From assembly GCF_004682045.1 (NCBI RefSeq), contig NZ_QUZT01000026.1:1-64000 (forward strand): a stretch of 64,000 nt of DNA. Direction: 5' to 3'. The translations under genes were made by a program, and so were the position numbers. Source of the stretch: Pseudomonas nabeulensis. Its GTDB lineage: Bacteria; Pseudomonadota; Gammaproteobacteria; Pseudomonadales; Pseudomonadaceae. Below the pieces are notes generated by a model, which was not told where the DNA came from, searched no databases, and worked only from the letters and a program-made list of their open reading frames with translations. How positions within the stretch are numbered: position 1 is the stretch's first letter; each line of letters begins with the position of its first letter. Positions 24,917-34,538 of this stretch are shown in pieces.

Positions 24917-26047
24917 ATGATCATCTCGTCCGCCTCCGACTACCGCGCAGCCGCCCAGCGCAAGCTGCCGCGCTTCCTGTTCGACTACATCGACGGCGGC
25001 GCCTACGCCGAACACACGATGCGCGCGAACAGTTCGGACCTGGCCGAGATCAGCCTGCGTCAGCGCATCCTGCGCAATGTCGACAACCTGAGCCTGAAAA
25101 CCACTGTGCTCGGCCAGGAACTGGACATGCCGGTCATTCTCAGCCCGGTCGGCCTGACCGGCATGTATGCGCGGCGTGGTGAGGTGCAAGCGGCCAAGGC
25201 AGCGGCGAACAAGGGCATTCCGTTTTGCCTGTCGACGGTGTCGGTGTGTCCGATTGAAGAAGTGGCGTCACAAAGTGCCCAGGCCATCTGGTTCCAGCTT
25301 TATGTGCTCAAGGACCGTGGCTTCATGCGCAATGCGCTGGAGCGCGCCCAGGCTGCGGGCGTGACCACGCTGGTGTTTACCGTGGACATGCCAACCCCCG
25401 GCGCGCGCTACCGTGACGCGCACTCGGGCATGTCCGGACCGTTCGCGGCGCAGCGACGCATGCTGCAAGCCGTTACCAAACCGCAATGGGCCTTCGATGT
25501 CGGCTTGATGGGCCGCCCCCACGACCTGGGCAACATCTCCAAATACCTGGGTAAACCGACCCACCTGGAAGACTACATCGGCTGGCTGGCGAACAATTTC
25601 GACGCGTCGATCAGCTGGAAAGACCTGGAATGGATCCGCGAGTTCTGGAAGGGCCCGATGATCATCAAGGGCATCCTCGACCCCCAGGACGCCAAGGACG
25701 CGGTGAGCTTCGGCGCCGACGGCATCGTGGTCTCCAACCATGGCGGGCGCCAGTTGGACGGCGTGCTGTCCACCGCCAAGGCGCTGCCACCGATTGCCGA
25801 CGCCGTAGGCGATGACCTCACGGTGCTGGTGGACTCCGGCATCCGCTCCGGCCTCGACGTGGTGCGCATGCTCGCCCTCGGTGCCAAGGCCTGCCTACTG
25901 GGACGCGCCACTGCCTACGCACTGGCCGCCGATGGCCAGCATGGCGTGGAAAACCTGCTGGACATCTTCGCCAAGGAAATGCGCGTGGCCATGACCCTCA
26001 CCGGCGTCACCTCCATCGCGCAGATCGACCGCTCTACCCTGGTCTAA
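24917..26047 (+). CDS. lldD: FMN-dependent L-lactate dehydrogenase (alpha-hydroxy-acid dehydrogenase)
   Basis: From the ATG at 24917 (GGAG nine bases upstream) the protein is 376 residues and starts [20 protein letters not shown], nearly identical to E. coli LldD as remembered. The catalytic His and FMN-contact segment [12 protein letters not shown] and the [12 protein letters not shown] segment are intact. It oxidises L-lactate to pyruvate at the inner membrane, passing electrons to quinone. It is about 20 residues shorter at the C-terminus than E. coli LldD. No lactate permease or lldEFG genes adjoin it, so another 2-hydroxy acid is possible. Its stop overlaps the convergent CoA-transferase stop. 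Confidence 0.88.
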   Translation: MIISSASDYRAAAQRKLPRFLFDYIDGGAYAEHTMRANSSDLAEISLRQRILRNVDNLSLKTTVLGQELDMPVILSPVGLTGMYARRGEVQAAKAAANKGIPFCLSTVSVCPIEEVASQSAQAIWFQLYVLKDRGFMRNALERAQAAGVTTLVFTVDMPTPGARYRDAHSGMSGPFAAQRRMLQAVTKPQWAFDVGLMGRPHDLGNISKYLGKPTHLEDYIGWLANNFDASISWKDLEWIREFWKGPMIIKGILDPQDAKDAVSFGADGIVVSNHGGRQLDGVLSTAKALPPIADAVGDDLTVLVDSGIRSGLDVVRMLALGAKACLLGRATAYALAADGQHGVENLLDIFAKEMRVAMTLTGVTSIAQIDRSTLV

Positions 26048-27276
26048 CCCTGCTGCTCGACGATCCCGCGCGCCTTGAGCTGGGCCAGTTGTTCCGCTGA
26101 CAAGCCCAAGCGCTCACCAAGGATGTCATCGGTGTGCTGCCCCAGCCTCGGCGCCGGTCGCACGTATTCGACCGGCGTGCCGGACAGCTTGATCGGGCTG
26201 CCGACCATGGCGAAATCCGGGTTTTGCGGGTGGGGGATGTTCACCATCAGGTTGCGCGCAATCACCTGGGGTTCTTCCAGGGACTGGGCGATGGAGTTGA
26301 TCGCCCCCACCGGCACTTTCGACGCGTGAATGCACGCCACCCACTCATCGGCGCTGCGGCCGAGGAAGTGCGCCGAGAGCAATTCTACGATCTCTTCACG
26401 ATGGGCCACACGGTCGGCATTGCGCCGGAAGCGCGGGTCCTGCGGTAAATGTGCCAGGCCGATGCTCTGGCACAGGGCGATAAACTGGCTGTCGTTACCG
26501 CAAGCGATAATGAAGTCACGGTCGGCAGCGCGGAACACCTGGTACGGCACGATATTGGCGTGGGCATTGCCATAGCGCTGCGGCACCTTGCCCGACGCCA
26601 GGTAGTTCATGCTCTGGTTGGCCAGCGTAGCGACCTGCACATCCAGCAGCGCCATATCAATGTATTGGCCAACGCCCGTGCGTTCCCGACTGAGCAACGC
26701 GGCCTGGATCGCCACGGTGGAATACAGCCCGGTCATCAAATCCGAAAACGCCACGCCGACTTTTTGCGGGCCGCCGCCGGGCAGGTCATCGCGCTCGCCG
26801 GTGATGCTCATCAAGCCGCCGATGCCCTGGATGATGAAGTCATAGCCCGGCTCTTCGGCACGCGGTCCGGTCTGGCCGAAGCCGGTGATGGAGCAATACA
26901 CCAGGCGCGGATTGATCTCGGCCAGGGTCGCATAGTCCAGGCCATAACGGGCCAGGGAGCCGGCCTTGTAGTTCTCGATCAACACATCGGAACTGGCCGC
27001 CAATGCACGCACCAATTCCTGGCCTTCGGGGCTGGCGATATCGATGGCCACGGAGAGTTTGCCGCGATTGGTGGACTGGTAGTACGAAGCCTCGCCAGAC
27101 GACTCGCCGGTGTCGGTCTTCATCCAGGGCGGGCCCCAGCCACGGGTGTCATCGCCGCTTTTGGGGCGTTCGATCTTGATCACTTCTGCGCCGAGATCGG
27201 CCAATACTTGCCCGCACCAGGGACCGGCCAACACACGGCTTAAATCCAGTACTCGCAAACCTGTCAAAGCACCCAT
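26044..27276 (-). CDS. CaiB/BaiF-family (class III) CoA-transferase
   Basis: From the ATG at 27276 the protein is 410 residues. It begins [20 protein letters not shown], typical of class III CoA-transferases, and has the active-site aspartate region [18 protein letters not shown]. These enzymes move CoA from a donor thioester (often succinyl-CoA) to an organic acid. It is the last gene of a minus-strand set after the hydratase and 3-hydroxyacyl-CoA dehydrogenase, so it probably activates the pathway substrate. It ends in a four-base overlap with lldD. Confidence 0.9.
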   Translation of the reverse strand: MGALTGLRVLDLSRVLAGPWCGQVLADLGAEVIKIERPKSGDDTRGWGPPWMKTDTGESSGEASYYQSTNRGKLSVAIDIASPEGQELVRALAASSDVLIENYKAGSLARYGLDYATLAEINPRLVYCSITGFGQTGPRAEEPGYDFIIQGIGGLMSITGERDDLPGGGPQKVGVAFSDLMTGLYSTVAIQAALLSRERTGVGQYIDMALLDVQVATLANQSMNYLASGKVPQRYGNAHANIVPYQVFRAADRDFIIACGNDSQFIALCQSIGLAHLPQDPRFRRNADRVAHREEIVELLSAHFLGRSADEWVACIHASKVPVGAINSIAQSLEEPQVIARNLMVNIPHPQNPDFAMVGSPIKLSGTPVEYVRPAPRLGQHTDDILGERLGLSAEQLAQLKARGIVEQQG

Positions 27277-27301
27277 TGTTCTTATCCTGTGAGGTGGAAA
27301 A

Positions 27302-28831
27302 TCAGCCGACTGTCGGCGCTTCATGACGCAGGGACACACCCAGCATCGCCCGCCGCCGCAGCCACGGGCTCGGGCGGTAACGCGGGTCGTGGGTGAGTTC
27401 GCTCATGCGCTGCAAAATCGTCAGCAGGCGCCGTGGTCCCAGGGCATCGCCCCAGGCCAGCGGGCCGTGTGGATAACCCAGGCCCAGCTGCACGGCCTGG
27501 TCGATATCGTCGACGCTGGCGATGCGCTGCTGAGCGATATCGCAAGCGAGGTTAACCACCATCGCCAAGGTGCGCTGGGCGACAAAACCGACGCTGTCAC
27601 CGATCACCGTTACTCCTACTCCGTCGGCTGCAAGCAAGGCGTGGGCAGCATCGCGCATGGCCGGCGAGGTGAGCGGGTTTTGCATCAGGGTGCGATGGCG
27701 CGACAGGTCCGTCAGCAGGTCAATGCACAGGGTGCGCGCCGGGTCGGTGTCGAAGCGCACGCAGGCGCTGGTGGCGTCGCGGCCGTAAGGGGCGAGCAGG
27801 CACAGCGCCTCGGACGAAGGTTGCGCGCTACTTTCCAGATGGGCGCCGAGGTTGATCACCAAGGCGCTCAGGCGCTCGTAGTCTTCGGTGTTTTCAGTGG
27901 CGATCCACACCGGTGGTGGCTGTTGAACCGAGGGCACAGGCTGGGGTTCAGGGCCGTTAACCCTCTGGCCGTTTTCATACTGATAGAAGCCATGCCCGGT
28001 CTTGCGCCCAAGCCGGCCGCCCACCAGCATCTGTCGGGTCAGCGGCGACGGTTTGTAGCGCGGCTCCTGGTAGAACTGGTTGTAGATCGACTCCATCACC
28101 GGGTGCGATACATCCAGCCCGGTGAGGTCCAGCAGCTCCAGCGGCCCCATGCGGAACCCGGCGCCTTCACGCAGGATACGGTCGATATCGCCACGCTCGG
28201 CGATGCCCTCATCGAGCATCTTCAACGCTTCGGTGCCATAGGCACGCCCGGCGTGGTTGACGATAAACCCCGGCGTGTCTTTGGCGCGCACCCCGCGATG
28301 ACCGGTGCGTGCGACCAACGCCAGCAGCGCATCGCCAACCTGCGGCGCGGTCGCCAGGCCGTCGATTACCTCGACCACCCGCATCAACGGCACCGGGTTG
28401 AAAAAGTGCAGGCCGGCCACACGCTCAGGGTGCTGGCAGCCAGTGGCAATGGCGGTGATGGACAGTGACGACGTGTTGGTAGCAAGAATGCAGGTGGTGC
28501 TGACGATGCCTTCTAACTGTTGCAACAGCCCACGCTTGGCCTCAAGGTTTTCGACGATGGCTTCGACCACCAGGTCGCAGTCCTTCAAGCCATCGATAGC
28601 ATCTGCCACCTGTAGATTGGCCAACGCCGCATCCATCGCCGCCTGGCTGATCTTGCCCTTGCTCACCAGCTTTGAGAACGTGGCGCTCAAGCCGTCACGG
28701 GCCGACTGCGCAGCGCCGTCGCGGGCATCGAACAAGCGCACCAGCACACCGGCCTGGGCCGCAATTTGCGCGATGCCGGCGCCCATGACACCCGTGCCCA
28801 CCAGACCCAAGGTATTCATCGAGGCAGTCAT
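27302..28831 (-). CDS. 3-hydroxyacyl-CoA dehydrogenase (PaaH type)
   Basis: The 509-residue protein has an NAD-binding GLVGTGVMGAGIAQ motif at the N-terminus and the family signature LHFFNPVPLMRVVEV at about residue 140. Two C-terminal 3HCDH domains follow, the second around residues 405-490, as in PaaH-like enzymes. It oxidises a 3-hydroxyacyl-CoA to a 3-oxoacyl-CoA with NAD. It starts two bases after the enoyl-CoA hydratase stop and 25 bp ahead of the CoA-transferase, so the three form one operon. Confidence 0.92.
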   Translation of the reverse strand: MTASMNTLGLVGTGVMGAGIAQIAAQAGVLVRLFDARDGAAQSARDGLSATFSKLVSKGKISQAAMDAALANLQVADAIDGLKDCDLVVEAIVENLEAKRGLLQQLEGIVSTTCILATNTSSLSITAIATGCQHPERVAGLHFFNPVPLMRVVEVIDGLATAPQVGDALLALVARTGHRGVRAKDTPGFIVNHAGRAYGTEALKMLDEGIAERGDIDRILREGAGFRMGPLELLDLTGLDVSHPVMESIYNQFYQEPRYKPSPLTRQMLVGGRLGRKTGHGFYQYENGQRVNGPEPQPVPSVQQPPPVWIATENTEDYERLSALVINLGAHLESSAQPSSEALCLLAPYGRDATSACVRFDTDPARTLCIDLLTDLSRHRTLMQNPLTSPAMRDAAHALLAADGVGVTVIGDSVGFVAQRTLAMVVNLACDIAQQRIASVDDIDQAVQLGLGYPHGPLAWGDALGPRRLLTILQRMSELTHDPRYRPSPWLRRRAMLGVSLRHEAPTVG

Positions 28832-28833
28832 CG

Positions 28834-29619
28834 TTATTCCCCCCGGTATTCAGGCGTGCGCTTCTCGAAGAACGCCGCAGCGCCCTCTTTCTGATCCTTG
28901 GAGTCGAACAGCAATTGGAACGCCTTGCGCTCCAGCACCAAGGCGCTTTCCAGCGGCAGGTCGGCACCGGCCAGCATCACTTCCTTGATTTGCGCCACCG
29001 CCAATGGCGGCAGTGCGGCGATCTGCGCAGCCAACTCCATGGCACGAGGCAGTGTCTGCTCGTCGCTGACCATTTCGCTGAGCATGCCCATGGCCAGGGC
29101 TTCTTTCGCGCTGACCATGCACCCGGTCAGCGCAATGCGCATGGCCTGGAATTTCCCCACCGCACGAACCAGACGTTGAGTTCCACCCGCCCCCGGCATC
29201 AGCCCCAGCTTGACCTCCGGCTGGGCAAACCGTGCCGACTCGCCGGCCACGATCAAGTCGCAGTGCATCGCCAGCTCGCAACCGCCGCCCAGGGCAAACC
29301 CATTGACCGCGGCAATCACCGGCTTGGGACAACGGCTGATGGCTTCCCACAGGTATTCAGTGTGGCGGCGGTACATATCGATGGCGCTGGCGCTGGCGAA
29401 CTCTTTGATATCCGCACCGGCGACAAAAAACTGCTCGCCGCCAGTGAGCACAATGGCGCGCACATCGCGGCGCTTGGCCAAGGCCCGGAAGTGTTCGGCC
29501 AGTGCTTCGCGCACCTGGGCATTGAGGGCGTTTTTCACTTCGGGACGGTGGATACGCACCACGGCCACGCCATTGTCCTGGACGTCGAGGGTCACCACGG
29601 ATGGGGCTGCGTTGGTCAC
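28834..29619 (-). CDS. Enoyl-CoA hydratase/isomerase family protein
   Basis: The crotonase-fold protein is 261 residues from a GTG at 29619 (AGGAG five bases upstream; another GTG at 29625 overlaps that site). Both catalytic glutamate regions are present, GGGCELAMHCD and PEVKLGLMPGAGGTQRL, with the oxyanion-hole segment FFVAGADIKEF. It should hydrate a 2-enoyl-CoA to a 3-hydroxyacyl-CoA for the next gene. It is the first gene of the minus-strand operon and lies downstream of the palindrome at 29663. Confidence 0.92.
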   Translation of the reverse strand: MTNAAPSVVTLDVQDNGVAVVRIHRPEVKNALNAQVREALAEHFRALAKRRDVRAIVLTGGEQFFVAGADIKEFASASAIDMYRRHTEYLWEAISRCPKPVIAAVNGFALGGGCELAMHCDLIVAGESARFAQPEVKLGLMPGAGGTQRLVRAVGKFQAMRIALTGCMVSAKEALAMGMLSEMVSDEQTLPRAMELAAQIAALPPLAVAQIKEVMLAGADLPLESALVLERKAFQLLFDSKDQKEGAAAFFEKRTPEYRGE

Positions 29620-29662
29620 ATTCACTCCTGCTGCGTTGTTCTTGTTAGGGGGATACTTGAAT

Positions 29663-29679
29663 GTTTCGCTATGCGAAAC
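29663..29679. promoter_or_regulatory. Candidate IclR operator, copy 1
   Basis: GTTTCGC-TAT-GCGAAAC is a perfect seven-base inverted repeat 44 bp upstream of the enoyl-CoA hydratase start. Its sequence recurs near the IclR gene at 29823, and its form resembles known IclR-family operators (TTCG-rich dyads). Confidence 0.6.
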
Positions 29680-29822
29680 AACATTCCGTATTTAGCCATG
29701 ATCATAAGTATCGACCCGGCAGGTGTAAACGTAAAAACCCGATCTCATTGGAAAACCGCAACTAACTCACTGTTTTATTGAGTTTTATCCCACAACAGAA
29801 TCACCTTTCAAAAAGTTGCTTA

Positions 29823-29839
29823 GTTTCGCTGTGCGGAAT
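29823..29839. promoter_or_regulatory. Candidate IclR operator, copy 2
   Basis: GTTTCGC-TGT-GCGGAAT repeats the palindrome at 29663 with three differences. It sits 43 bp before the IclR start, a mirror position to copy 1, as expected for autoregulation plus control of the divergent operon. Confidence 0.55.
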
Positions 29840-29881
29840 ATGATTTTGTTTTGTTGATTTTATAAAAAAATGAGGCTTACC

Positions 29882-30739
29882 ATGCGCCGTCGAAACCCGG
29901 ACGCGGGCACCCCCGAAGTCCCTGCAAACAACAACGCCTTTGAGCATCTGTTGATCGACCCGATGAACAACGACGAGGAGGAGGACAAAGACCGCCAGTT
30001 CGTCACCGCCCTGGCACGCGGCCTGGAATTGCTGCGTTGTTTCACGCCGAGCGAGAGCGTACTGGGCAACCAGGACCTGGCACGCAAGACCGGGCTGCCA
30101 AAGCCGACGATCACCCGCATGACCCACACCCTCACGCGTCTGGGTTACCTCAAGCACCTGCCGCAGTCGGGCCGGTATCAGTTGGATGTGGGCGTGATGG
30201 CGTTCGGTTACGCGATGTTGTCGAACCTGTCGGTACGGGCCGTGGCCCACCCGCTGATGGAGACCATGGCCAAGTACGCCCAGGCCGCCGTCGCGATGGC
30301 CACCCGGGACCGCCTGGACGCGGTGTACCTGGACGTGGTCCAGGGCGAAGCGAACATGACCATGCGCCGCCAGGTGGGCACGCGCTTGCCGCTGCACTTG
30401 AGTTCCGCAGGCCGCGCCTGCCTGGCAGCGATGCCGGAAAACGAGCGGGAGTTCATCCTCGACCATATCCGCCAGCGTCATCTGGAGGACTGGCCGACAA
30501 TCCGCAAGGGACTGGAACGCGCCTTCCGGGACTACACCGATTTCGGCTATTGCATGTCGATCGGTGAGTGGCACCGCGATGTCAACGCCATCGCCGTGCC
30601 CATGCTGCACGCACAACACGGCTTGCTGGCGTTCAACTGTGGCGGACCGAGTTTTCACCTCTCCCGGGAAAAACTCGAAGACGACATCGGCCCCCGCCTC
30701 AAGCACATGGTGAACAATATCGAGGCCGCCGCCCGCTAG
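29882..30739 (+). CDS. IclR-family transcriptional regulator
   Basis: The protein is 285 residues from the ATG at 29882, which has GAGG six bases upstream (an ATG at 29870 overlaps that site). After an acidic N-terminal extension (about 35 residues) comes the IclR helix-turn-helix (ESVLGNQDLARKTGLPKPTITRMTHTL) and the C-terminal effector domain with LSSAGRACLAAM and ALDVV-type segments. It lies between the divergent hydratase operon and the acyl-CoA dehydrogenase, so it probably regulates both arms of the CoA pathway. The effector is unknown. Confidence 0.9.
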   Translation: MRRRNPDAGTPEVPANNNAFEHLLIDPMNNDEEEDKDRQFVTALARGLELLRCFTPSESVLGNQDLARKTGLPKPTITRMTHTLTRLGYLKHLPQSGRYQLDVGVMAFGYAMLSNLSVRAVAHPLMETMAKYAQAAVAMATRDRLDAVYLDVVQGEANMTMRRQVGTRLPLHLSSAGRACLAAMPENEREFILDHIRQRHLEDWPTIRKGLERAFRDYTDFGYCMSIGEWHRDVNAIAVPMLHAQHGLLAFNCGGPSFHLSREKLEDDIGPRLKHMVNNIEAAAR

Positions 30740-30808
30740 CAGGACAGGTGCACGGCCTCGGCAGATTGACGATAACAGGCCCGCTCAACGGGCCGCTGAG
30801 GAATGCAC

Positions 30809-31963
30809 ATGATCCGAGACGCACAAACCCTTCATATCCTGGTGGACGCCATTGCGCAGTTCGTCGACGAAGCGCTGATCCCACGGGAAAACGAAGTCGC
30901 CGAGACCGATGACATCCCGGCGGACATCGTCAGCCAATTCCAGGACATGGGCCTGTTCGGCCTGACCATCCCCGAAGCGTACGGTGGCCTGGGGCTGACC
31001 ATGGAAGAAGAGGTGACCATTGCCTTTGAACTGGGGCGCACCTCCCCGGCCTTTCGCTCCTACTTCGGCACCAACAATGGCATCGGCTCCATCGGCATCC
31101 TGCTGGACGGCACCGATGCGCAGAAAGAACATTACCTGCCGTTGCTGGCCAGCGGCGCGTTGCTCAGTTCGTTCGCCCTCACCGAGCCGGACTCCGGCTC
31201 CGACGCCGCCTCGCTGAAAACCACCGCCGTGCGCGATGGCGACCACTATGTGATCAACGGCACCAAGCGCTTTATCACCAACGCGCCCCACGCCGGGATC
31301 TTCACGGTGATGGCACGCACCGACGCGGCGATTCGCGGCTCGGGCGGGATCAGCGCATTTATCGTCGAGCGTGACACCCCCGGCTTGTCCCTCGGCAAGC
31401 GCGACCACAAGATGGGCCAGCAAGGCGCCCATACCAGCGACGTGATCTTCGACAACGTACGCGTACCTGCCAGCCAGTTGATCGGCGGCGTCGAAGGCGT
31501 GGGTTTCAAGACCGCCATGAAGGTGCTCGACAAAGGCCGCCTGCACATCGCCGCCGTCAGCGTCGGTGCTGCCGAACGCATGCTCAGCGATGCGCTGAAC
31601 TACGCCATCGAGCGCAAGCAGTTCGGCCAGCCGATTGCCGAGTTCCAGTTGATCCAGGCCATGCTTGCCGACAGCAAGGCCGAGATCTACGCCGCGCGCT
31701 GCATGGTGCTCGACGCTGCACGCAAGCGTGACGAAGGACGGGACATCGGCACCGAGGCGTCGTGCTCGAAGATGTTCGCCACCGAGATGTGCGGCCGAGT
31801 GGCTGACCGTTGCGTGCAGATTCATGGCGGCGCCGGCTATATCAGCGAGTACGCCATCGAACGGTTCTATCGGGATGTGCGTCTGTTCCGTCTGTATGAG
31901 GGCACCACGCAGATCCAGCAGTTGGTGATTGCCCGCAACATGATTCGCGCGGCGCAACGCTAG
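30809..31963 (+). CDS. Acyl-CoA dehydrogenase
   Basis: The protein is 384 residues from the ATG at 30809 (GAGGA six bases upstream). It shows FAD-contact ALTEPDSGSDAASLKT, the ERKQFGQPIAEFQ signature, and the catalytic glutamate in LYEGTTQIQQL near the C-terminus. It introduces the 2,3 double bond in an acyl-CoA, passing electrons to ETF. It follows the IclR gene by 69 bp and precedes an AAHS-type importer. Together with the hydratase and 3-hydroxyacyl-CoA dehydrogenase it gives three beta-oxidation steps. Chain type is not determinable by eye. Confidence 0.92.
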   Translation: MIRDAQTLHILVDAIAQFVDEALIPRENEVAETDDIPADIVSQFQDMGLFGLTIPEAYGGLGLTMEEEVTIAFELGRTSPAFRSYFGTNNGIGSIGILLDGTDAQKEHYLPLLASGALLSSFALTEPDSGSDAASLKTTAVRDGDHYVINGTKRFITNAPHAGIFTVMARTDAAIRGSGGISAFIVERDTPGLSLGKRDHKMGQQGAHTSDVIFDNVRVPASQLIGGVEGVGFKTAMKVLDKGRLHIAAVSVGAAERMLSDALNYAIERKQFGQPIAEFQLIQAMLADSKAEIYAARCMVLDAARKRDEGRDIGTEASCSKMFATEMCGRVADRCVQIHGGAGYISEYAIERFYRDVRLFRLYEGTTQIQQLVIARNMIRAAQR

Positions 31964-32018
31964 GTTTTACTGCTCCACCCATACCCAATGCCCTAACAAC
32001 TACAAGCAAGGTATCGCT

Positions 32019-33293
32019 ATGGAAGTCGCCGCATCGGCGGGCGCGTTGTCGCCTGCAAAAAGCAAACTGTGGATTGTCGTGTTCATCTTCTGCTTCCTCG
32101 GTCTGTTGATCGACGGTGCGGACTTGATGCTGCTGTCCTACAGCCTCAGCAGCCTCAAGGCCGAGTTCGGCCTGACCAGCGTCGAAGCCGGCAGCCTGGG
32201 TAGCTTTACCCTGGCCGGCATGGCCATCGGCGGTATCTACGGGGGTTGGGCCTGCGACCGCTTTGGTCGGGTCAAGACGGTGGTATGGAGCATCGTGCTG
32301 TTTTCCGTCGGCACGGCGGTGCTGGGCATGACCCACAGCTATTGGCAGTTCGCGAGCACGCGGTTCTTCGCCTCTCTCGGCTTGGGCGCACTGTATGTGG
32401 CGTGCAATACCTTGATGGCCGAGTACGTGCCCACCCGCTACCGCACCACCGTACTCGGCACGTTGCAGGCCGGCTGGTCGGTGGGTTACATCGTCGCCAC
32501 CTTGCTGGCCGGTTGGATCCTGCCTGAGCACGGCTGGCGCTGGTTGTTCTACGTGGCGATCATCCCGGTGATCCTTGCCGTGTTGATGCAGCGCCTGGTC
32601 CCGGAACCCCAGGCCTGGCTCACCGCTCGGGCCGAGCGAGCCCAGGAAAAAGCCAGCGGCGCCAAGCACTCCACCAATAAAAAACCCGACGGCATGTTCA
32701 AGCTGATCTTCAGCGACCCGAAGGCCAGCCGCATGTTCCTGCTCTGGGCGCTGACCGCAGGCTTCCTGCAGTTTGGCTACTACGGCGTGAACAATTGGAT
32801 GCCGTCCTACCTGGAAAGCGAATTGGGGATGAACTTCAAATCGATGACCAGCTACATGGTCGGCACCTACGCGGCGATGATCTTCGGCAAGATCCTCGCC
32901 GGGCTGGCAGCGGACCGCCTGGGACGGCGAACGGTGTTCGCATTTGGTGCCCTGGGCACGGCGATTTTCCTGCCGGTGATCGTACTGTTCCAGAGCCCCG
33001 AGAACATCCTGTGGATGCTGGTGGTCTTCGGCTTCCTGTACGGGATTCCCTATGGCGTCAACGCAACGTACATGACCGAAAGCTTCGAAGCGAAGTTTCG
33101 CGGTTCGGCGGTGGGCGGCGCCTACAACATAGGGCGCATTGGTGCGGCAGTGGCGCCAGCGGCGATCGGTTTCCTCGCCTCCCACGGCTCCATCGGCATG
33201 GGCTTTTTGGTGATGGGCGGTGCTTACTTTATCTGCGGTGTCATTCCGGCGTTGTTTATTCGCGATAAGCAATTCGATCCGCAAAAACAGTAA
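32019..33293 (+). CDS. MFS transporter, AAHS (aromatic/organic acid:H+ symporter) family
   Basis: The 424-residue protein has 12 predicted membrane segments. It carries the AAHS acidic motif in helix 1 (LLIDGADLMLLSYSLSSL) and the loop 2-3 motif GGWACDRFGRVK of the major facilitator family. AAHS members import benzoates, hydroxybenzoates, muconate or phenylpropanoids. It is probably cotranscribed with the acyl-CoA dehydrogenase 55 bp upstream. It suggests that the pathway substrate is an aromatic or dicarboxylic acid rather than a fatty acid. Confidence 0.9.
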   Translation: MEVAASAGALSPAKSKLWIVVFIFCFLGLLIDGADLMLLSYSLSSLKAEFGLTSVEAGSLGSFTLAGMAIGGIYGGWACDRFGRVKTVVWSIVLFSVGTAVLGMTHSYWQFASTRFFASLGLGALYVACNTLMAEYVPTRYRTTVLGTLQAGWSVGYIVATLLAGWILPEHGWRWLFYVAIIPVILAVLMQRLVPEPQAWLTARAERAQEKASGAKHSTNKKPDGMFKLIFSDPKASRMFLLWALTAGFLQFGYYGVNNWMPSYLESELGMNFKSMTSYMVGTYAAMIFGKILAGLAADRLGRRTVFAFGALGTAIFLPVIVLFQSPENILWMLVVFGFLYGIPYGVNATYMTESFEAKFRGSAVGGAYNIGRIGAAVAPAAIGFLASHGSIGMGFLVMGGAYFICGVIPALFIRDKQFDPQKQ

Positions 33294-33600
33294 CAGCAAC
33301 CCTTACTTGCCAAATAACTGGCGCCATAGTTCAGCGACTGTTCTTAGGGATAAAAACAGTCGTTTGATTTATAAGGCTTTTTATTTTTATTAAACGATTC
33401 TGCAGGAACATCGCTCTAAGTTTTTTCAAGCAGGTTACGCGATGACAAGACGTGCGGCAGTGCCCAGGGGTTATAACCCGTTGCAAAGCGGTTTAAACTG
33501 CTACACATGTTTTACGGAACTGAAGGAACAGTAAGACGCTTGGCATTCGCCACTCTCATCGAGCCTGTAAGACAGCTAAGTGCTTAGAGGCCGTTCGTTT
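33294..33600. other. Intergenic region: weak terminator and leader of the GGDEF gene
   Basis: No gene is seen in these 307 bases. CGACTGTT (33335-33342) and AACAGTCG (33355-33362) form an eight-base-pair stem followed by TTTGATTT, a possible terminator for the MFS gene. The rest is AT-rich upstream of the GGDEF gene and includes AGGAAC, CGGAAC and AGGAAC segments with GGA cores that could be Rsm/CsrA contact points. Confidence 0.4.
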
Positions 33601-34527
33601 ATGAAAACACCCACCCAGACCAACGCAATTGACTTTGACAGTGCCAAATTGCAACGCCTGGGCTTTGGTCAGCCGTCTCTCCTACCGCGTCGCCCCGTCA
33701 CCCTTACACAACTACGCCAGCAGTTGGGCCTGCAACTGCAGACCAGCCTGGAGCCGGAGCGCATCCTGGCGGCGTTTTTCCGCGAGATCCAGCGCCTGGT
33801 ACCTCTGGACGCCCTGAAATACTGCCACGACGCCAGCGACCTGCGCCTGGAGTTCGGCCATCGCGGCCACCACTCGGTGAGCTACAGCTTGAGCCATGAA
33901 GGCGAGCATCTGGGTGAGCTGATCTTTCGCCGTAACCAGCGCCTGACGGAAGAAGAACTCAGCCAACTCGAATCCCTGCTGGCGACCCTGCTGTACCCGA
34001 TGCGCAACGCCCTGCTCTACCGCGCGGCGACCCGCAGCGCCCTGCGCGACCCGCTGACCGAGACCGGTAACCGCATCGCCATGGACCAGACCCTGCAACG
34101 GGAAATCGACATGGCGCGCCGCCATCTCAACCCGCTGTCATTGCTGATGCTGGACATCGACCACTTCAAGGTGATCAACGACACCTACGGCCATACCGCT
34201 GGCGATAATGTGCTACGGGCCGTCGCGGGGGCGATCAAGAGTCAATTGCGCAATGTGGACATGGTGTTCCGGTTTGGCGGGGAAGAGTTTCTGATCCTGC
34301 TGTCCAACACCGGCCGTGAGGCGGCGGCGATGGTCGGTGAACGCCTGCGCCAGGCGGCACAGGCCCAGGATTATCGGGCAGATGGCACGCGGATCGAATT
34401 GACGGTAAGCCTGGGCTGCTCGACGTTGTTGGCTGCCGAGTCGGCCGAAAGCCTGTTGCGCCGGGCGGACAGCGCGTTGTACGTGGCCAAGCGCGAAGGG
34501 CGGAATCGCCTGGCAATGGCAGGATAA
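33601..34527 (+). CDS. GGDEF-domain diguanylate cyclase
   Basis: The protein is 308 residues from the ATG at 33601; a GTG at 33580 is in frame but less likely. An N-terminal region of about 140 residues without membrane segments may sense a signal. It is followed by a GGDEF domain with active-site FRFGGEEF and an RNVD motif five residues upstream, matching the RxxD inhibitory site. It should make cyclic di-GMP in the cytoplasm with product inhibition. It stands alone, with a REPIN immediately downstream. Confidence 0.9.
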   Translation: MKTPTQTNAIDFDSAKLQRLGFGQPSLLPRRPVTLTQLRQQLGLQLQTSLEPERILAAFFREIQRLVPLDALKYCHDASDLRLEFGHRGHHSVSYSLSHEGEHLGELIFRRNQRLTEEELSQLESLLATLLYPMRNALLYRAATRSALRDPLTETGNRIAMDQTLQREIDMARRHLNPLSLLMLDIDHFKVINDTYGHTAGDNVLRAVAGAIKSQLRNVDMVFRFGGEEFLILLSNTGREAAAMVGERLRQAAQAQDYRADGTRIELTVSLGCSTLLAAESAESLLRRADSALYVAKREGRNRLAMAG

Positions 34528-34538
34528 AACACTGTATC

